Positions 9,705 through 18,961 of a stretch of DNA of 64,000 bases are shown piece by piece. Made by a program: the position numbers and the translations under genes. The DNA lies in contig JAHBVO010000003.1 in the NCBI GenBank assembly GCA_019637435.1, positions 930,001 to 994,000 of the forward strand, read 5' to 3'. The notes under the pieces were generated by a model that had not been told where the DNA came from, made no database searches, and saw nothing but the letters and a program-made list of their open reading frames with translations. Within the stretch, counting starts at the first letter, position 1, and the number at the start of each line of letters is the position of its first letter. This DNA is from Candidatus Obscuribacterales bacterium. Its GTDB lineage: Bacteria; Cyanobacteriota; Vampirovibrionia; Obscuribacterales; Obscuribacteraceae.

Positions 9705-10649
9705 TTAAACAGCTGCTACTGCGAGCAGTTCGTTCATCTTGTCGATGTTTTCGCGGATCGATTCAGCTGATTTCTTGAGTTCAGCAGCTTCTTCATCGTT
9801 GAGTTTGATGTCGACGATTTGCTTGAGTCCTTCTTTGCCGAGGACGCACGGCAAGCCGATGTAGACATCTTTCAAGCCGTAGTGACCGTCAGCCAAGACT
9901 GCGCAAGGGATGAGGCGGTTTTTGTCTTTGAGGATCGCTTCAACCATTTGAACAACCGATGCGCCCGGTGCGTAGTATGCGCTGCCGGTCTTGAGGTGTT
10001 TGACGATTTCAGCGCCGCCGTCGCGGGTGCGAGCGACGAGTGCATCGATTTTGTCTTTCGATACGAATTCCGAAATCGGAATGCCGTTAACCGTCGCGAA
10101 GCGTGTGAGCGGAACCATCAAGTCGCCGTGTCCGCCGAGAACCATCGCGCGAACGTCTTCTACAGAGAAGCCGGTTTCCATTGCGATGAATGTTTGGAAT
10201 CTAGCGCTGTCCAGCACTCCAGCCATACCGATGACTTTGTTGTGCGGAAGTTTAGTGGTCTTCCAGGTGAGGTAAGTCATGACGTCAAGCGGGTTGCTGA
10301 CGACGATGAAGATCGCGTTAGGAGAATATTTGATTGCGTTCGTGGCGACGTCTCTGACGATATTGGCGTTAATCTTGAGAAGGTCGTCGCGGGTCATACC
10401 AGGCTTTCTTGCCACACCAGCGGTGATGACGACGATGTCCGAATCCTTGGTGGCTTCGTAACTGTTTGAACCTTCAATCTTTCTATCGTGATAGTGAACC
10501 GGCGAGACCTGGAGCATGTCCAGGCTCTTGCCCTGCGGCAAACCTTCAACTACATCGACCAACGTGACATCTGCCAGATCTTTCTCTGCGATGTACTGCG
10601 CAACCGTCGCGCCGACGTTGCCTGCTCCAACTACTGTGACCTTACTCAC
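9705..10649 (-). CDS. mdh: Malate dehydrogenase (LDH-like, NAD-dependent)
   Basis: Malate dehydrogenase interconverts malate and oxaloacetate using NAD(H). The frame opens at a GTG at 10664, but GGAGG at 10658-10662 is correctly spaced for the GTG at 10649, giving 314 residues. Visible features are the Rossmann loop GAGNVG (residues 8-13), acidic Asp32 at the end of strand 2 (NAD preference), ARKPGMTRDD with substrate-binding Arg81 and Arg87, SNPLD, Arg151 in LDSARF, and catalytic His175 in GGHGD. The Arg at 81 is the residue that separates malate from lactate dehydrogenases in this superfamily, so malate specificity is well supported. Length and motifs match the LDH-like (type 3) MDH family. 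The gene stands alone and is divergent from the PDZ-protein gene. Confidence 0.96.
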   Translation of the reverse strand: MSKVTVVGAGNVGATVAQYIAEKDLADVTLVDVVEGLPQGKSLDMLQVSPVHYHDRKIEGSNSYEATKDSDIVVITAGVARKPGMTRDDLLKINANIVRDVATNAIKYSPNAIFIVVSNPLDVMTYLTWKTTKLPHNKVIGMAGVLDSARFQTFIAMETGFSVEDVRAMVLGGHGDLMVPLTRFATVNGIPISEFVSKDKIDALVARTRDGGAEIVKHLKTGSAYYAPGASVVQMVEAILKDKNRLIPCAVLADGHYGLKDVYIGLPCVLGKEGLKQIVDIKLNDEEAAELKKSAESIRENIDKMNELLAVAAV

Positions 10650-11017
10650 GTTCGAAACCTCCACAAAAACCTAGCGGGCGAAGGAGGTCAGATTAGCACG
10701 GGATCTGGCGATTGCCCGGGAGCTTAAGCATTAGTTCCTGGTTTGTATTGCGAAACTGTGATCGCTGGCTGGTGGAACAGATTTCGTCCTCAAAAATTTA
10801 AACTGACAACTTGCTTGAAAAGTCCCGTAAATTTAGTGGTGAAAATCCTGTAGACGATTCGCCTGTCGTGTTTTATAGTCGTAATAAGAAATGCATGCAA
10901 AGAGGGGAACTCGTTTTGCTCGGATGCGTCTAAGAAAAAACGCCGGGCCGTAAAATGGGTATAGGAAGGTAGCAGGGCTGCCACACGCAGAATCCTCGGC
11001 GATGTGAGGTGATTGGC
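10650..11017. other. Divergent intergenic region mdh / PDZ gene
   Basis: This 368-bp AT-rich spacer separates two divergent genes and must hold promoters for both. TATA-like hexamers occur (for example TTTATAGT near 10870 and TGCTAATCT on the minus strand near 10692), but none has a well-spaced -35, so I do not call a promoter. No coding potential is seen. Confidence 0.4.
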
Positions 11018-11650
11018 TTGTTTAGCAAAAACCGAACCAGCAATTCATTTGTATTCGCGCTCACGGCGGTGCTGATGGCGTTGGCTTTCGCGTCTTCGGC
11101 AATTGCCAATGATGAGCTCACTCCGGACGTTCCAAAGCTGGACCTGGGTCCAAAGAAGGAGCCTTTGAAAGCCGGTATTCAGCACAATATTCAGCAAAAG
11201 ACAGAGACCAAAAAGAGGAAGAAGTTGAAGGCGCAGACGTCTGCTTCCCCATTCGCTAATGCTCAGCGGGCGGCGCTGGATGCGAGCAGATTCAACGCGT
11301 CGGCTGATGACAGCCGCCTCGAAGCGCAAGCGGAGCGGTCTATTGGAGTGATCGGTGTTCGGTTCGTTTCCACTAACGGGTATCCGCCGGTAATTAATAC
11401 AGTCTTCCCCGGCACTCCGGCGGCGGCATCCGGTTTGTCAAGCAATGATTTGATTGTTGCCATTGACGGAGTTCCGACATCCGGCCTAAGTAAGGATGAG
11501 TGTTACGACTTAATTATCGGAACGCCGAACACACCTGTCACCCTGTCGCTACGCCGCGGTCAGAACTTCTTCGTGCGAACCATGAACCGCATGGACTTGA
11601 ACGAGATGACCGACCCGCGCGTGCGTCATGCATATATGTATCACTTGTAA
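11018..11650 (+). CDS. Exported PDZ-domain protein
   Basis: The frame starts with a GTG at 11009, but GAGGTGA at 11006-11012 is ideally spaced for the TTG at 11018, giving 210 residues. A signal peptide is evident (SFVFALTAVLMALAFASSAI, probably cut after AIA). A Lys-rich linker follows, and residues about 110-195 form a PDZ domain: IGVIGVRFVS, then PAAASGLSSNDLIVAIDGVP and LSLRRGQ. No protease domain is attached, so this is a stand-alone PDZ protein in the envelope, presumably binding C-terminal peptides of other exported proteins. It is divergent from mdh and followed 98 bp later by the TIM-barrel gene. Confidence 0.8.
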   Translation: MFSKNRTSNSFVFALTAVLMALAFASSAIANDELTPDVPKLDLGPKKEPLKAGIQHNIQQKTETKKRKKLKAQTSASPFANAQRAALDASRFNASADDSRLEAQAERSIGVIGVRFVSTNGYPPVINTVFPGTPAAASGLSSNDLIVAIDGVPTSGLSKDECYDLIIGTPNTPVTLSLRRGQNFFVRTMNRMDLNEMTDPRVRHAYMYHL

Positions 11651-11748
11651 GCCACCTTTCTCCCGTTTTCTCTTTCCAGTCGTGGCTGGATTGCGTCAAG
11701 CCGTCCTTCTATAAGGTATGCGGCGCAAAATCCTGCTAAACTTTCGGC

Positions 11749-12624
11749 ATGATGAGGTTTTGTTTCGATGCCACTATGTTTGGTGGCGACATGGGTGGAG
11801 CGATTGAGCTAGCGGCTGCTAAGGGGCTGACAGCTATCGAGTACCGGTTTGGCTCTTTCAAGGTTTCTGCCAGTGGCGCAGAAGTAAAGGGTGAGGAACG
11901 AAAGTATCTTGAGCGACAGTCGAAGTTGGCTGCCGATCAGAATGTTGAAATCGCTTGTCTGGCATCTGACTACATGCACAAGCCTGGCGACAAAACGTCC
12001 TACAAAAAATTCCATGGAATGATTTCCAAGTTGCTGGAAGTGTCCACAATACTGAACTGCGGACGCATCTCATTCTTCCTCGAAGTTGGACCTGACAACG
12101 CCTGGAAGACGAAGTTCGAAAAGGAGTATGAGACGCTTCATCCGCTATTTGAAGAGCGTGGCATAAAGCCACTTTTACGTCTTTCTACTCCTCATGAATT
12201 TCGTGGTGTATCTTTAAAAAGATGGCGCGCGATTGAGCCCCAGGATTGGCGGGATCTGATTTCTGGTTGCCCCGGGCTGTCGCTCAGTTTCTCGCCGGCT
12301 GACTATCTCTGGCTTGGTATTGATTACCTCGGTGCGCTTGCTGCTATTCTGCCGGCGCTGGAACATATCGAGGCCTACGATGTGGAGATATTGCGCGATC
12401 TGCAGCGGGATAGCGGTATGTTCGGTCCTTTGTGGTGGCGCTATCGCAGAATCGGAAAGGGGCTTGTAGACTGGGTTCAACTGATCGAGGCCCTTAAACT
12501 GTATGGCTATGAGGGCGCAATTTCTGCTCAATTTTCCGATGAATTTGTAGGCGCCGATCAAACTTCGTTGGAGAACGCGCTTGATGACGCATTCTCGAGG
12601 TTGGGTTTCCTGATTCGTCGATGA
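11749..12624 (+). CDS. TIM-barrel protein of the sugar phosphate isomerase/epimerase (xylose isomerase-like) type
   Basis: The protein has 291 residues (two adjacent ATGs; the second, at 11752, is equally possible). It shows the pattern of xylose-isomerase-like/AP-endonuclease-2 barrels: AIELAAAKGLTAIEYRFGSF at the first strand-helix unit, VEIACLASDYM, then CGRISFFLEVG, KPLLRLSTPHEFRG, LSLSFSPADYLW, HIEAYDVEI and YGYEGAISAQFSDEF. The usual metal-binding Glu/His residues are only partly recognisable, so I do not name a substrate. It is followed 32 bp later by a GH38 alpha-mannosidase-type gene on the same strand, so the two may act together on a sugar or glycoconjugate. Confidence 0.7.
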   Translation: MMRFCFDATMFGGDMGGAIELAAAKGLTAIEYRFGSFKVSASGAEVKGEERKYLERQSKLAADQNVEIACLASDYMHKPGDKTSYKKFHGMISKLLEVSTILNCGRISFFLEVGPDNAWKTKFEKEYETLHPLFEERGIKPLLRLSTPHEFRGVSLKRWRAIEPQDWRDLISGCPGLSLSFSPADYLWLGIDYLGALAAILPALEHIEAYDVEILRDLQRDSGMFGPLWWRYRRIGKGLVDWVQLIEALKLYGYEGAISAQFSDEFVGADQTSLENALDDAFSRLGFLIRR

Positions 12625-12656
12625 AATCTGCTGTGTGTTTAGTTTAGGCAGGCACA

Positions 12657-15600
12657 ATGACCGGCACAAAAAAACAACTGTCGTTATATGTCCACACTCA
12701 TTGGGATCGCGAGTGGTATTGGGCTTTTGAGCGCTACCGAACCGTTTTGATGTCTGTGTTGAAAAGGGCAGTCGAGGCTGTAGAGTCTGGAGAATTGCCG
12801 AGCTTTCACCTTGACGGTCAAGTCTGTGCTCTGGAGGATTTTCTGGAACTGGAGCCCGAGTTTGCAGAGCGAATCAGGAAGTTGAACGCGCAGAACAAGC
12901 TCGCTATCGGTCCCTGGTATGTGCTAGCCGATCAAATGCTCGTCAACGGTGAGAGTCTTATTCGCAATCTCGAAGTTGGACTGAAGCTGTCTCGACGATT
13001 CGGCCAACCCATGATGGTTGGCTACAATCCTGACACCTTCGGGCACAGTCAGGATTTGCCGCGAATATTGCAGTGCTTCGGAATTGAAAACGCGATAGTG
13101 TGGCGTGGAGTTCCCGAACTCGATCAAGGACCGGAATTTTTCTGGCGAAGTCCCGATGGCAGCGAGGTCGTCGCGATTGCGCTGAACAAGGGCTATTACC
13201 AAACCATGTTTCATGAGGTTGAAGGCTCGGAGTCGGAAGACAAAATTGACGCTCTTGTCGAAGCTTTACTGCCGTGGTTGAACTTGAGATTCGATAAACA
13301 GAGCGGCGCAATCGTGGCTAGCGATGAGCCTTCCGTCGTTTACTCTCGATATACCAACGGATGCCTCGTTCCCGTCGGCGGCGATCATTTGAAAGCGCCA
13401 ACCAATTTTGCGCGAATTTCCGAGCTTGTCGGCAATCGCTTCGTCCAATTATTGTCGGAGAACGGAACCTCGGCCGCTACAGGTGTGTCTGCCATTGAAC
13501 TCGCAACGGTTCAGCTTTCGGATTATCTTGAGATGGTGTTACAGGCGGTGCAAAAACCGGCCACGCCTGTCAGGCGAATCGACGGAGAGCTGCGAGACAA
13601 TAGTTGCGCTAAACAGCATGCTGCCGGCTATATGCTCCCAGGCGTGTTGTCTACCCGGCTGTATTTGAAACGTCAAAACAGAATTCTGGAACACAGGCTC
13701 GCGCGTGTATGCGAGCCGGTTTACGCGTTGATGTCTGCAGCAAATGTCGTTAAATATCCGGCAGTTGAGTTGGATAACGCATGGAAATATTTGCTGAAAA
13801 ATCATCCGCATGACAGTATGTGTGGCTGCAGTGTGGACGAAGTGCATCGCGAGATGATGACGCGATTCTCCTCTATCCATCAGATTCTCGATATTCTCGA
13901 TCAGCGAGTGAAGCAGGAGTTGCTTATCCCTGGAGGACATGAATGGTCTACGGAGGAAGGACGAGAACGGAGAGCTGCGAAACCGCCATCAATCGAAAAT
14001 GCTGGCTTCGGTAGGGGCGATGGCGAGCTTGCCGATCCGGATGTTTCACTGACGAATCTGGCTGTTCTAAATGTCTCAACTAGTCCAGTAAGCGCACCCG
14101 TCAGAGTAGCCCTGGCTATTCCTGATAAGTTTTTTGCGGAGCCTGATGGTTCGGCGACTCAAGATCAGCAGTCTGCATCAGCTCCTTCTCCGGAGGCGGC
14201 TCCGACGGAGGCTACTTCGCTGGCATCGGCGAAGGTCAAGAAAACGGACAAAGAGATGTGGGCGGCAGCCAACGCATACCTACTGGACCTCTGCGGAGAC
14301 GCAACTCGGTTTCAACTTGAAGGAGTTCGATTTGAAACAGAGTTGTTTGGAGAGCTGGGTGGGGTGCCGCTCTACAAAGACGTTCACTATCTGACCGGTT
14401 GGGTTTGGGTGGAGAACGCTGCTCCGTTAAGCGTTACAAGATTGCCGCTCAGTGGTTGTTCCGCCGCTGCAACTGATGGCGTTTCCGAAGCTGTCGTCAA
14501 GGCTAGTCGTTCGGAAATCTCCAACGACTTTTTCGACTTGAAAGTTTCCAACGATGGTCAAGTCACAGTCGATGTACGTGACGCGGCCGGTAAGCAGAGT
14601 TTCAAGCTCCGGCACCGGTTTCAAGACGTCGCGGATGCCGGCGACTCGTATAACTTCGATCCCATTCTTAAAGATGCGGCTGTGCAAGGACGTTTTGCTT
14701 CGTGCGAAACGATTCTAACTGGACCCCTTGTCGCTTCTTTGAAGCTCACGTATAAGATTCATTTGCCTGAAGCATTAGTTGAAGATGGCGATGAATCCGT
14801 ATGGAAAGGTGTAGAGGACAAAACAAACCTGGTGCATTTCAAACGCGCCAAAAAGACCGTGGAGCACAAGATTGAAACGACCGTGACTCTCAGGCGCGGC
14901 GTGCCACTTGTGTTTTTCGATTCGACTTGGAACAACCTCGTCGGAGACCACCGCCTGGAAGTTCTTTTCGATACTGGCGCTAAGGTCGGTACAACCTGGT
15001 CGGAGAACCACTTCAGTTTGGTTGAACGAAACGTGAGCTCGCACGAGGTTGCCTTGCCAGTCGAGAAATGGACGGAGACGCCACTCGACCGTTTCCCCTG
15101 TCAACGATTCTTTATCGCCAATGGTCAGGCTTTCTACAACTTGGGATTGCCTGAATATGGTGTTGATGGAGAAGAAGTTTCCTTCACGATACTTCGGGCT
15201 ATTTCGATGTTGTCGCGGAAGCGATTGCTCACTCGTGGCGGTGGAGCCGGTCCTTACATGCCGACTCCCGAGGGCAATTGTCTGGGCCTGAACACAGCCT
15301 CTTATGCCTGGGCACCAATCACGGTGCTCAGTAATTCAACCGGATTTGTTCCTCAAGGAAGCGCTGCGAAGAGCGCTGGTACCTCAACCGTCATCGGCGG
15401 TATCAAGTCTGCTGGAACTGCGAAGAGCAAGTCTGTCGGTGATAAACGCCTGAGCGCTGGATCTGTTCAACTAACTGATGCTGAGCGTGCAAAAGCTTAT
15501 ACGCTGGCTGAACAGTTCGAAGGCGTGCTCTGGTCCACTCCGCTTACGTCAGAGTCGGAGGATTGTTTAGCAGACGGTTCGTTCATTCAAGTGAATAATG

Positions 15601-15851
15601 AATCTCTGCGGATCGTTACTCTTTACTCAACCGACGGCGGAAATTCGCTTCGTTTAAGGCTGATCAATGTTTCCCTCAGTGCGCAGAAGTCTTCAATTGT
15701 TTTAGGGACAGGTTGGAAGTCGGGTGCAGTCAAAATTGAAGTCGTGAATCTCGACGGCAAGGTTTTGCGAGCTCTTGAACAGGCAGACGGAGCATTCGTT
15801 TTAGAATGTGGTCCCAACGAGCTGGTGACGCTGCAAATATCGGCGAACTAA
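12657..15851 (+). CDS. Glycoside hydrolase family 38 (alpha-mannosidase / mannosylglycerate hydrolase-like)
   Basis: GH38 enzymes are zinc-dependent retaining alpha-mannosidases. The 1064-residue product starts at an ATG preceded by AGGCAGG and has no signal peptide, so it is probably cytoplasmic. HTHWDREWYW (residues 13-22) provides zinc ligands His15 and Asp17. YNPDTFGHSQDLP contains the expected nucleophile Asp126, and HPHDSMCGCS supplies the later His ligand (about His385). These are the complete family hallmarks. The C-terminal half holds the beta-sandwich domains (for example FFDLKVSNDGQVTVDVRDAA). A Ser/Ala/Pro/Thr-rich linker at about 490-530 and another Ser/Gly-rich stretch at about 900-940 look like disordered insertions. 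Substrate could be mannosylglycerate, mannosylated glycans or mannobiose. Confidence 0.9.
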   Translation: MTGTKKQLSLYVHTHWDREWYWAFERYRTVLMSVLKRAVEAVESGELPSFHLDGQVCALEDFLELEPEFAERIRKLNAQNKLAIGPWYVLADQMLVNGESLIRNLEVGLKLSRRFGQPMMVGYNPDTFGHSQDLPRILQCFGIENAIVWRGVPELDQGPEFFWRSPDGSEVVAIALNKGYYQTMFHEVEGSESEDKIDALVEALLPWLNLRFDKQSGAIVASDEPSVVYSRYTNGCLVPVGGDHLKAPTNFARISELVGNRFVQLLSENGTSAATGVSAIELATVQLSDYLEMVLQAVQKPATPVRRIDGELRDNSCAKQHAAGYMLPGVLSTRLYLKRQNRILEHRLARVCEPVYALMSAANVVKYPAVELDNAWKYLLKNHPHDSMCGCSVDEVHREMMTRFSSIHQILDILDQRVKQELLIPGGHEWSTEEGRERRAAKPPSIENAGFGRGDGELADPDVSLTNLAVLNVSTSPVSAPVRVALAIPDKFFAEPDGSATQDQQSASAPSPEAAPTEATSLASAKVKKTDKEMWAAANAYLLDLCGDATRFQLEGVRFETELFGELGGVPLYKDVHYLTGWVWVENAAPLSVTRLPLSGCSAAATDGVSEAVVKASRSEISNDFFDLKVSNDGQVTVDVRDAAGKQSFKLRHRFQDVADAGDSYNFDPILKDAAVQGRFASCETILTGPLVASLKLTYKIHLPEALVEDGDESVWKGVEDKTNLVHFKRAKKTVEHKIETTVTLRRGVPLVFFDSTWNNLVGDHRLEVLFDTGAKVGTTWSENHFSLVERNVSSHEVALPVEKWTETPLDRFPCQRFFIANGQAFYNLGLPEYGVDGEEVSFTILRAISMLSRKRLLTRGGGAGPYMPTPEGNCLGLNTASYAWAPITVLSNSTGFVPQGSAAKSAGTSTVIGGIKSAGTAKSKSVGDKRLSAGSVQLTDAERAKAYTLAEQFEGVLWSTPLTSESEDCLADGSFIQVNNESLRIVTLYSTDGGNSLRLRLINVSLSAQKSSIVLGTGWKSGAVKIEVVNLDGKVLRALEQADGAFVLECGPNELVTLQISAN

Positions 15852-15929
15852 GTCTGAAGCTGCTAATTTGTATATAAGCAGTCTTCCAGTGGTACAGAGA
15901 GATTGGAACGAGTCTATTCGGAGTCGATT

Positions 15930-16889
15930 ATGTCTGGTAATTTTCAGCCGCCCGTTGACGCGCGGTCTTTGCGAAGCGTCGCGCTGGCAGTACTGTGCGC
16001 TGGCTTATTGAGCCAGGCGGCTTTTGCTGACCGTGTCGATCCGAATTCGCCTCTCACGAAAAACCAGCAAAGTCAGTTGAGGAAAGCTGCAAGCTATGCC
16101 AAGAAGGGGCGTGGCGATAAGGCGAGTCCGATTTTCAATGAGATTCTCACTACCTGCACCGATCTGCCCAAGTGCATAGCGGTGGCAGGTTACACAGAGC
16201 AGTATGGACACTCGACTGTCGACGCCCGCCGAGCAATAATGCAACGCGCTCTGGAATTGTCCAGGACATATGACGATTACATTCTGGTCGCTATGAAGTC
16301 GCGCCAGTATGAATGCTTTGACGTTACGCGCTCAGCAATTCAGCAGCTTGTAAGTGTCGCTAATACTCCCGAGCAGCTCTCTGACTTGGCACGCAAGGCG
16401 CACGAGGTTTCGATGACGGACGTTGCGCACCTGGCGATGGAAAAGAAATACACAGTTGTTAAGACGGTCCCGGGGGCACTTGAGTTTGCCAATGAGTGTC
16501 ACCTGCTCGGTTTCACTGATTTAGAACGAAAGTGCGTCAAAGACTTGATTGACGACGAGGGCAACTGTTCGCAGCTCTGCATGATACTGCGAAAAATCGA
16601 GCCGTTCAAACTGAAGGACCTCAACCGATATCTGCTAAAGAAGGCTCTCGATCAAGCTTCCAGCGTGGAGGACTTCTCCAATATTTGGGAAGCCGCCAGA
16701 CGCCATAACCAGAAGGACATCTTCGATGTGGCCGCGTTCAGAGGCAAGAAGATGCAACTGATGCAACGCATTCAGGGCGACCGAGCTCAGCACCAGCAGC
16801 GTGTCGAGGAGTGGAAGCAAGGGCAAGACTCCGCCCAGAATCAGGTTCAAAAGGAACTCGGTGGCGGCGGCATGAATAACGGCTTCTAG
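15930..16889 (+). CDS. Exported helical-repeat protein of unknown function
   Basis: I chose the ATG at 15930 (319 residues), which has GGAG six bases upstream, over the TTG at 15903. The N-terminus carries a signal peptide (LRSVALAVLCAGLLSQAAFA, cut before DRVDP). The rest is almost entirely helical, with TPR/HEAT-like spacing (QLRKAASYAKKGRGDKASPI; ALELSRTYDDYILVAMKSRQ), and it ends in a Gln-rich basic helix and a Gly tail. Cysteines are scattered (TTCTDLPKC, NCSQLC). I recognise no catalytic motif. It follows the GH38 gene by 78 bp on the same strand. Confidence 0.65.
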   Translation: MSGNFQPPVDARSLRSVALAVLCAGLLSQAAFADRVDPNSPLTKNQQSQLRKAASYAKKGRGDKASPIFNEILTTCTDLPKCIAVAGYTEQYGHSTVDARRAIMQRALELSRTYDDYILVAMKSRQYECFDVTRSAIQQLVSVANTPEQLSDLARKAHEVSMTDVAHLAMEKKYTVVKTVPGALEFANECHLLGFTDLERKCVKDLIDDEGNCSQLCMILRKIEPFKLKDLNRYLLKKALDQASSVEDFSNIWEAARRHNQKDIFDVAAFRGKKMQLMQRIQGDRAQHQQRVEEWKQGQDSAQNQVQKELGGGGMNNGF

Positions 16890-17044
16890 CCCGTTCTTCT
16901 AAACGACGATCTGACCTGCAAATGAGGCTCGATTCATACAAAGCCTGCTTGGCAACGATATAATTCGCGTCTGCCATTAAATAAGTTCATGTCCTGGTGT
17001 TCGCCGAGGTCGTCGCGCGGTCCCCAGAGAAGCAGGTAGTGCTT

Positions 17045-17461
17045 ATGAAACGTCCAGTTGTTTGTGCGCTTCTTATCCCGGTAGTCGGAGTTTCCGTGAT
17101 AGTCTCTCCGGGTGCCACTGCCTGCTTCATAGGCATGAGTGTTGTAATCTTTGGAGCCTGCCAGTTCGACCGCCTGTGTTGCAGTCTTCAGGCGCCTGCT
17201 CGATTGGCATTGAGAAAGCTTTTTCATACGCGATTTATTAAACCTCCGGCAAATTTAGTGTCGAACGGAGTGGTACTGTCCGTAGTACTGTTCTCGTTGG
17301 GCTTCCTCTGGAACTCGCTTCATGTCACGATTCCGCCGGTGCCCAGCGGCTCGATTCTGTCGATGCTGAACATCGTTGCCCATCTGCTCTGCCTGGGTGG
17401 CTTCATCTCTTTACTTGGATTCTTGCAGTCCGCTCCGGATTTCCGCAGTTCGCGGGGATAG
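17045..17461 (+). CDS. Small hydrophobic membrane protein, unknown
   Basis: I favour the ATG at 17045 (138 residues; AGGT about 10 bases upstream) over the GTG at 16997. Hydrophobic segments lie at about residues 5-45 (two closely spaced helices), 75-92 and 105-125, giving three or four membrane passes. A basic, Cys-containing stretch lies between the second and third. No family is recognised. The coding signal is moderate: no internal stops and a plausible start. It follows the 15930 gene by about 155 bp. Confidence 0.5.
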   Translation: MKRPVVCALLIPVVGVSVIVSPGATACFIGMSVVIFGACQFDRLCCSLQAPARLALRKLFHTRFIKPPANLVSNGVVLSVVLFSLGFLWNSLHVTIPPVPSGSILSMLNIVAHLLCLGGFISLLGFLQSAPDFRSSRG

Positions 17462-17651
17462 GTGAGAAGAGGTTGACCGGCAAGTGTTTGAATCTCAGCT
17501 TACCGGTCATCCATCGCGTGCCAAGTCTGACCGAATCTCCCCATCATCGGCTCAAAAGTCGCATCGCGCTCTCAATTAGTAATACGGATTTCGACACCAA
17601 AAAGTTCAATTTTTTCACCCTGTGATCTTTGCACTTTCTTCAAAAAGAGCT
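17462..17651. other. Intergenic spacer
   Basis: About 190 bp between the small membrane protein and the possible small Cys-rich gene. AT-rich at its right half; no gene, terminator or clear promoter seen. Confidence 0.4.
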
Positions 17652-17855
17652 CTATTTGCAGTTTTCGTGGCTATCGGTCAAGACCTGCCAGCCCGCAGTT
17701 CTCTTGCCGCGAATGGTATTGCATATGGTGCAATGCGGGCGACGCGCGCAGTGACGAAACGGATTTCCGCTGACCTCCGGATCGACACGAAATAGATAAA
17801 TTCCATCGTCCCGGCCTTTCATTGACAACGCATAAAGGGTTATCTTGTTTCCCAC
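17652..17855 (-). CDS. Possible small Cys/His-rich protein, divergent from the LOG gene
   Basis: This is a 67-residue frame from a GTG at 17855, preceded by AGAAGGTGA at proper spacing. The sequence looks protein-like: GNKITLYALSMKGRDDGIYL followed by a Cys/His-rich tail (HCARRPHCTICNTIRGKRTA and a final ENCK). CARRPHCTIC resembles a small metal-binding knuckle. It is divergent from the LOG-family gene starting at 17879, so they may share a 23-bp control region. A chance frame is the alternative; protein-like composition and a good ribosome-binding site support it only moderately. Confidence 0.4.
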   Translation of the reverse strand: MGNKITLYALSMKGRDDGIYLFRVDPEVSGNPFRHCARRPHCTICNTIRGKRTAGWQVLTDSHENCK

Positions 17856-17878
17856 AGAATCACCTTCTAAGGCTACCC

Positions 17879-18619
17879 ATGACTGACGCAGCATTTTTGA
17901 AACCAGGCGCGACTGATGTTGTTCCGCTCTCGGATGAGGAGGCGGTGAGCCAGGTTCTGGTTCTCGCCGTCGAAAACCTCTGGGAGGCGGTCAACGAATT
18001 GACTCGCCTGCGCAGAACGCACAAAGAGTACTATCTGGTCACAATCTTCGGCTCTGCCAGGATTCAACCAGGCACAGATCATTATGAACGCGTGAAAAAG
18101 CTTGCTTTCCAACTAACCAGCATGGGATGCGGCATCATCACCGGCGGTGGTCCGGGTTTGATGCAGGCTGCAAACGAGGGCGCCTCGTTAACCGGGCACG
18201 ACGCGGTCCAGCGTTCTATCGGAATTCGCGTCGACCTTCCGTTCGAGAAAGACCCGAATCCTTTCGTTGGCAAAACCTACGAACATAAAACATTCTTCTC
18301 GCGTTTGCACCACTTCATGATCATGTCTGACGCATTTATCGTGGTACCTGGCGGAATTGGCACAATGCTCGAGCTGTCTATGGTTTGGCAGCTTTTACAG
18401 GTCCGCAAACTATATGACACTCCGTTGATCCTGGTTGGGTCTATGTGGCAAGAACTTGTCGATTGGGCTGTTAAACACATGACTAAAGGCGACATCGAAC
18501 TGGCGAAGCCTGTGGATTTTGAAATCCCGATCTGTGTAAAGCACTCACAGGACGCGATTGAGATAGTCCGAGCTCATCGCGCGAAGTGGTTGAAAGCGCA
18601 CGGAAGGGTTGATACGTAA
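17879..18619 (+). CDS. LOG-family (TIGR00730-type) nucleotide phosphoribohydrolase-like protein
   Basis: The start is at the ATG at 17879, with AAGG seven bases upstream; the frame is open from 17822. The 246-residue product has the signature of the Lonely Guy/lysine-decarboxylase-like Rossmann family: GSARIQPG, then GGGPGLMQAANEGA and PGGIGTMLELSMVWQ, the last being the PGGxGTxxE motif used for AMP-sugar binding. Family members hydrolyse N6-modified AMP (cytokinin nucleotides) or AMP/IMP to the base and ribose 5-phosphate. The gene stands alone, so its substrate here cannot be assigned. Confidence 0.88.
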   Translation: MTDAAFLKPGATDVVPLSDEEAVSQVLVLAVENLWEAVNELTRLRRTHKEYYLVTIFGSARIQPGTDHYERVKKLAFQLTSMGCGIITGGGPGLMQAANEGASLTGHDAVQRSIGIRVDLPFEKDPNPFVGKTYEHKTFFSRLHHFMIMSDAFIVVPGGIGTMLELSMVWQLLQVRKLYDTPLILVGSMWQELVDWAVKHMTKGDIELAKPVDFEIPICVKHSQDAIEIVRAHRAKWLKAHGRVDT

Positions 18620-18961
18620 GCTTCTCGGCGCTTTTATGTTGGTAAACTTTTGCCCGTTTCTTGAGTGGTGACAGCCATTCATCAGTTTCTTGTGTAAACT
18701 CAAAAATGTACTAAAAACTTGACCGGCCAGGAGTACTTACTCCAAACTTGCATTCTGTGCGGCTTTCGTCCCCTCAAATTACTTTACACGGTGCGGCAAC
18801 GCATGGTTTTCCGGGTACGAATTAAGTAGAGCCATGTGAGCGCCAAGTCGACAAACATGGGGCGAAACCCGCGCGATGCGCAGTCAACTTTGCACGGTTT
18901 CGCAATGGAAAGTGAATCAGAGCAACTGATTTCAGGAATCGTATATTAATGAGGAGCGCCT
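18620..18961. other. Spacer before the FtsH-type gene with a short inverted repeat
   Basis: 342 bp without a gene. GGAGTA-CT-TACTCC (18730-18743) is a perfect 6-2-6 inverted repeat and a candidate operator. A TATATT lies at 18942-18947, very close to the ribosome-binding site GAGGAG at 18951. I cannot assign a complete promoter. Confidence 0.4.

Noticed and set aside
9819..10469. 216-residue open frame opposite mdh
   Set aside because: Mirror of a highly conserved gene with strong codon bias; the peptide has no recognisable motif and no ribosome-binding site.
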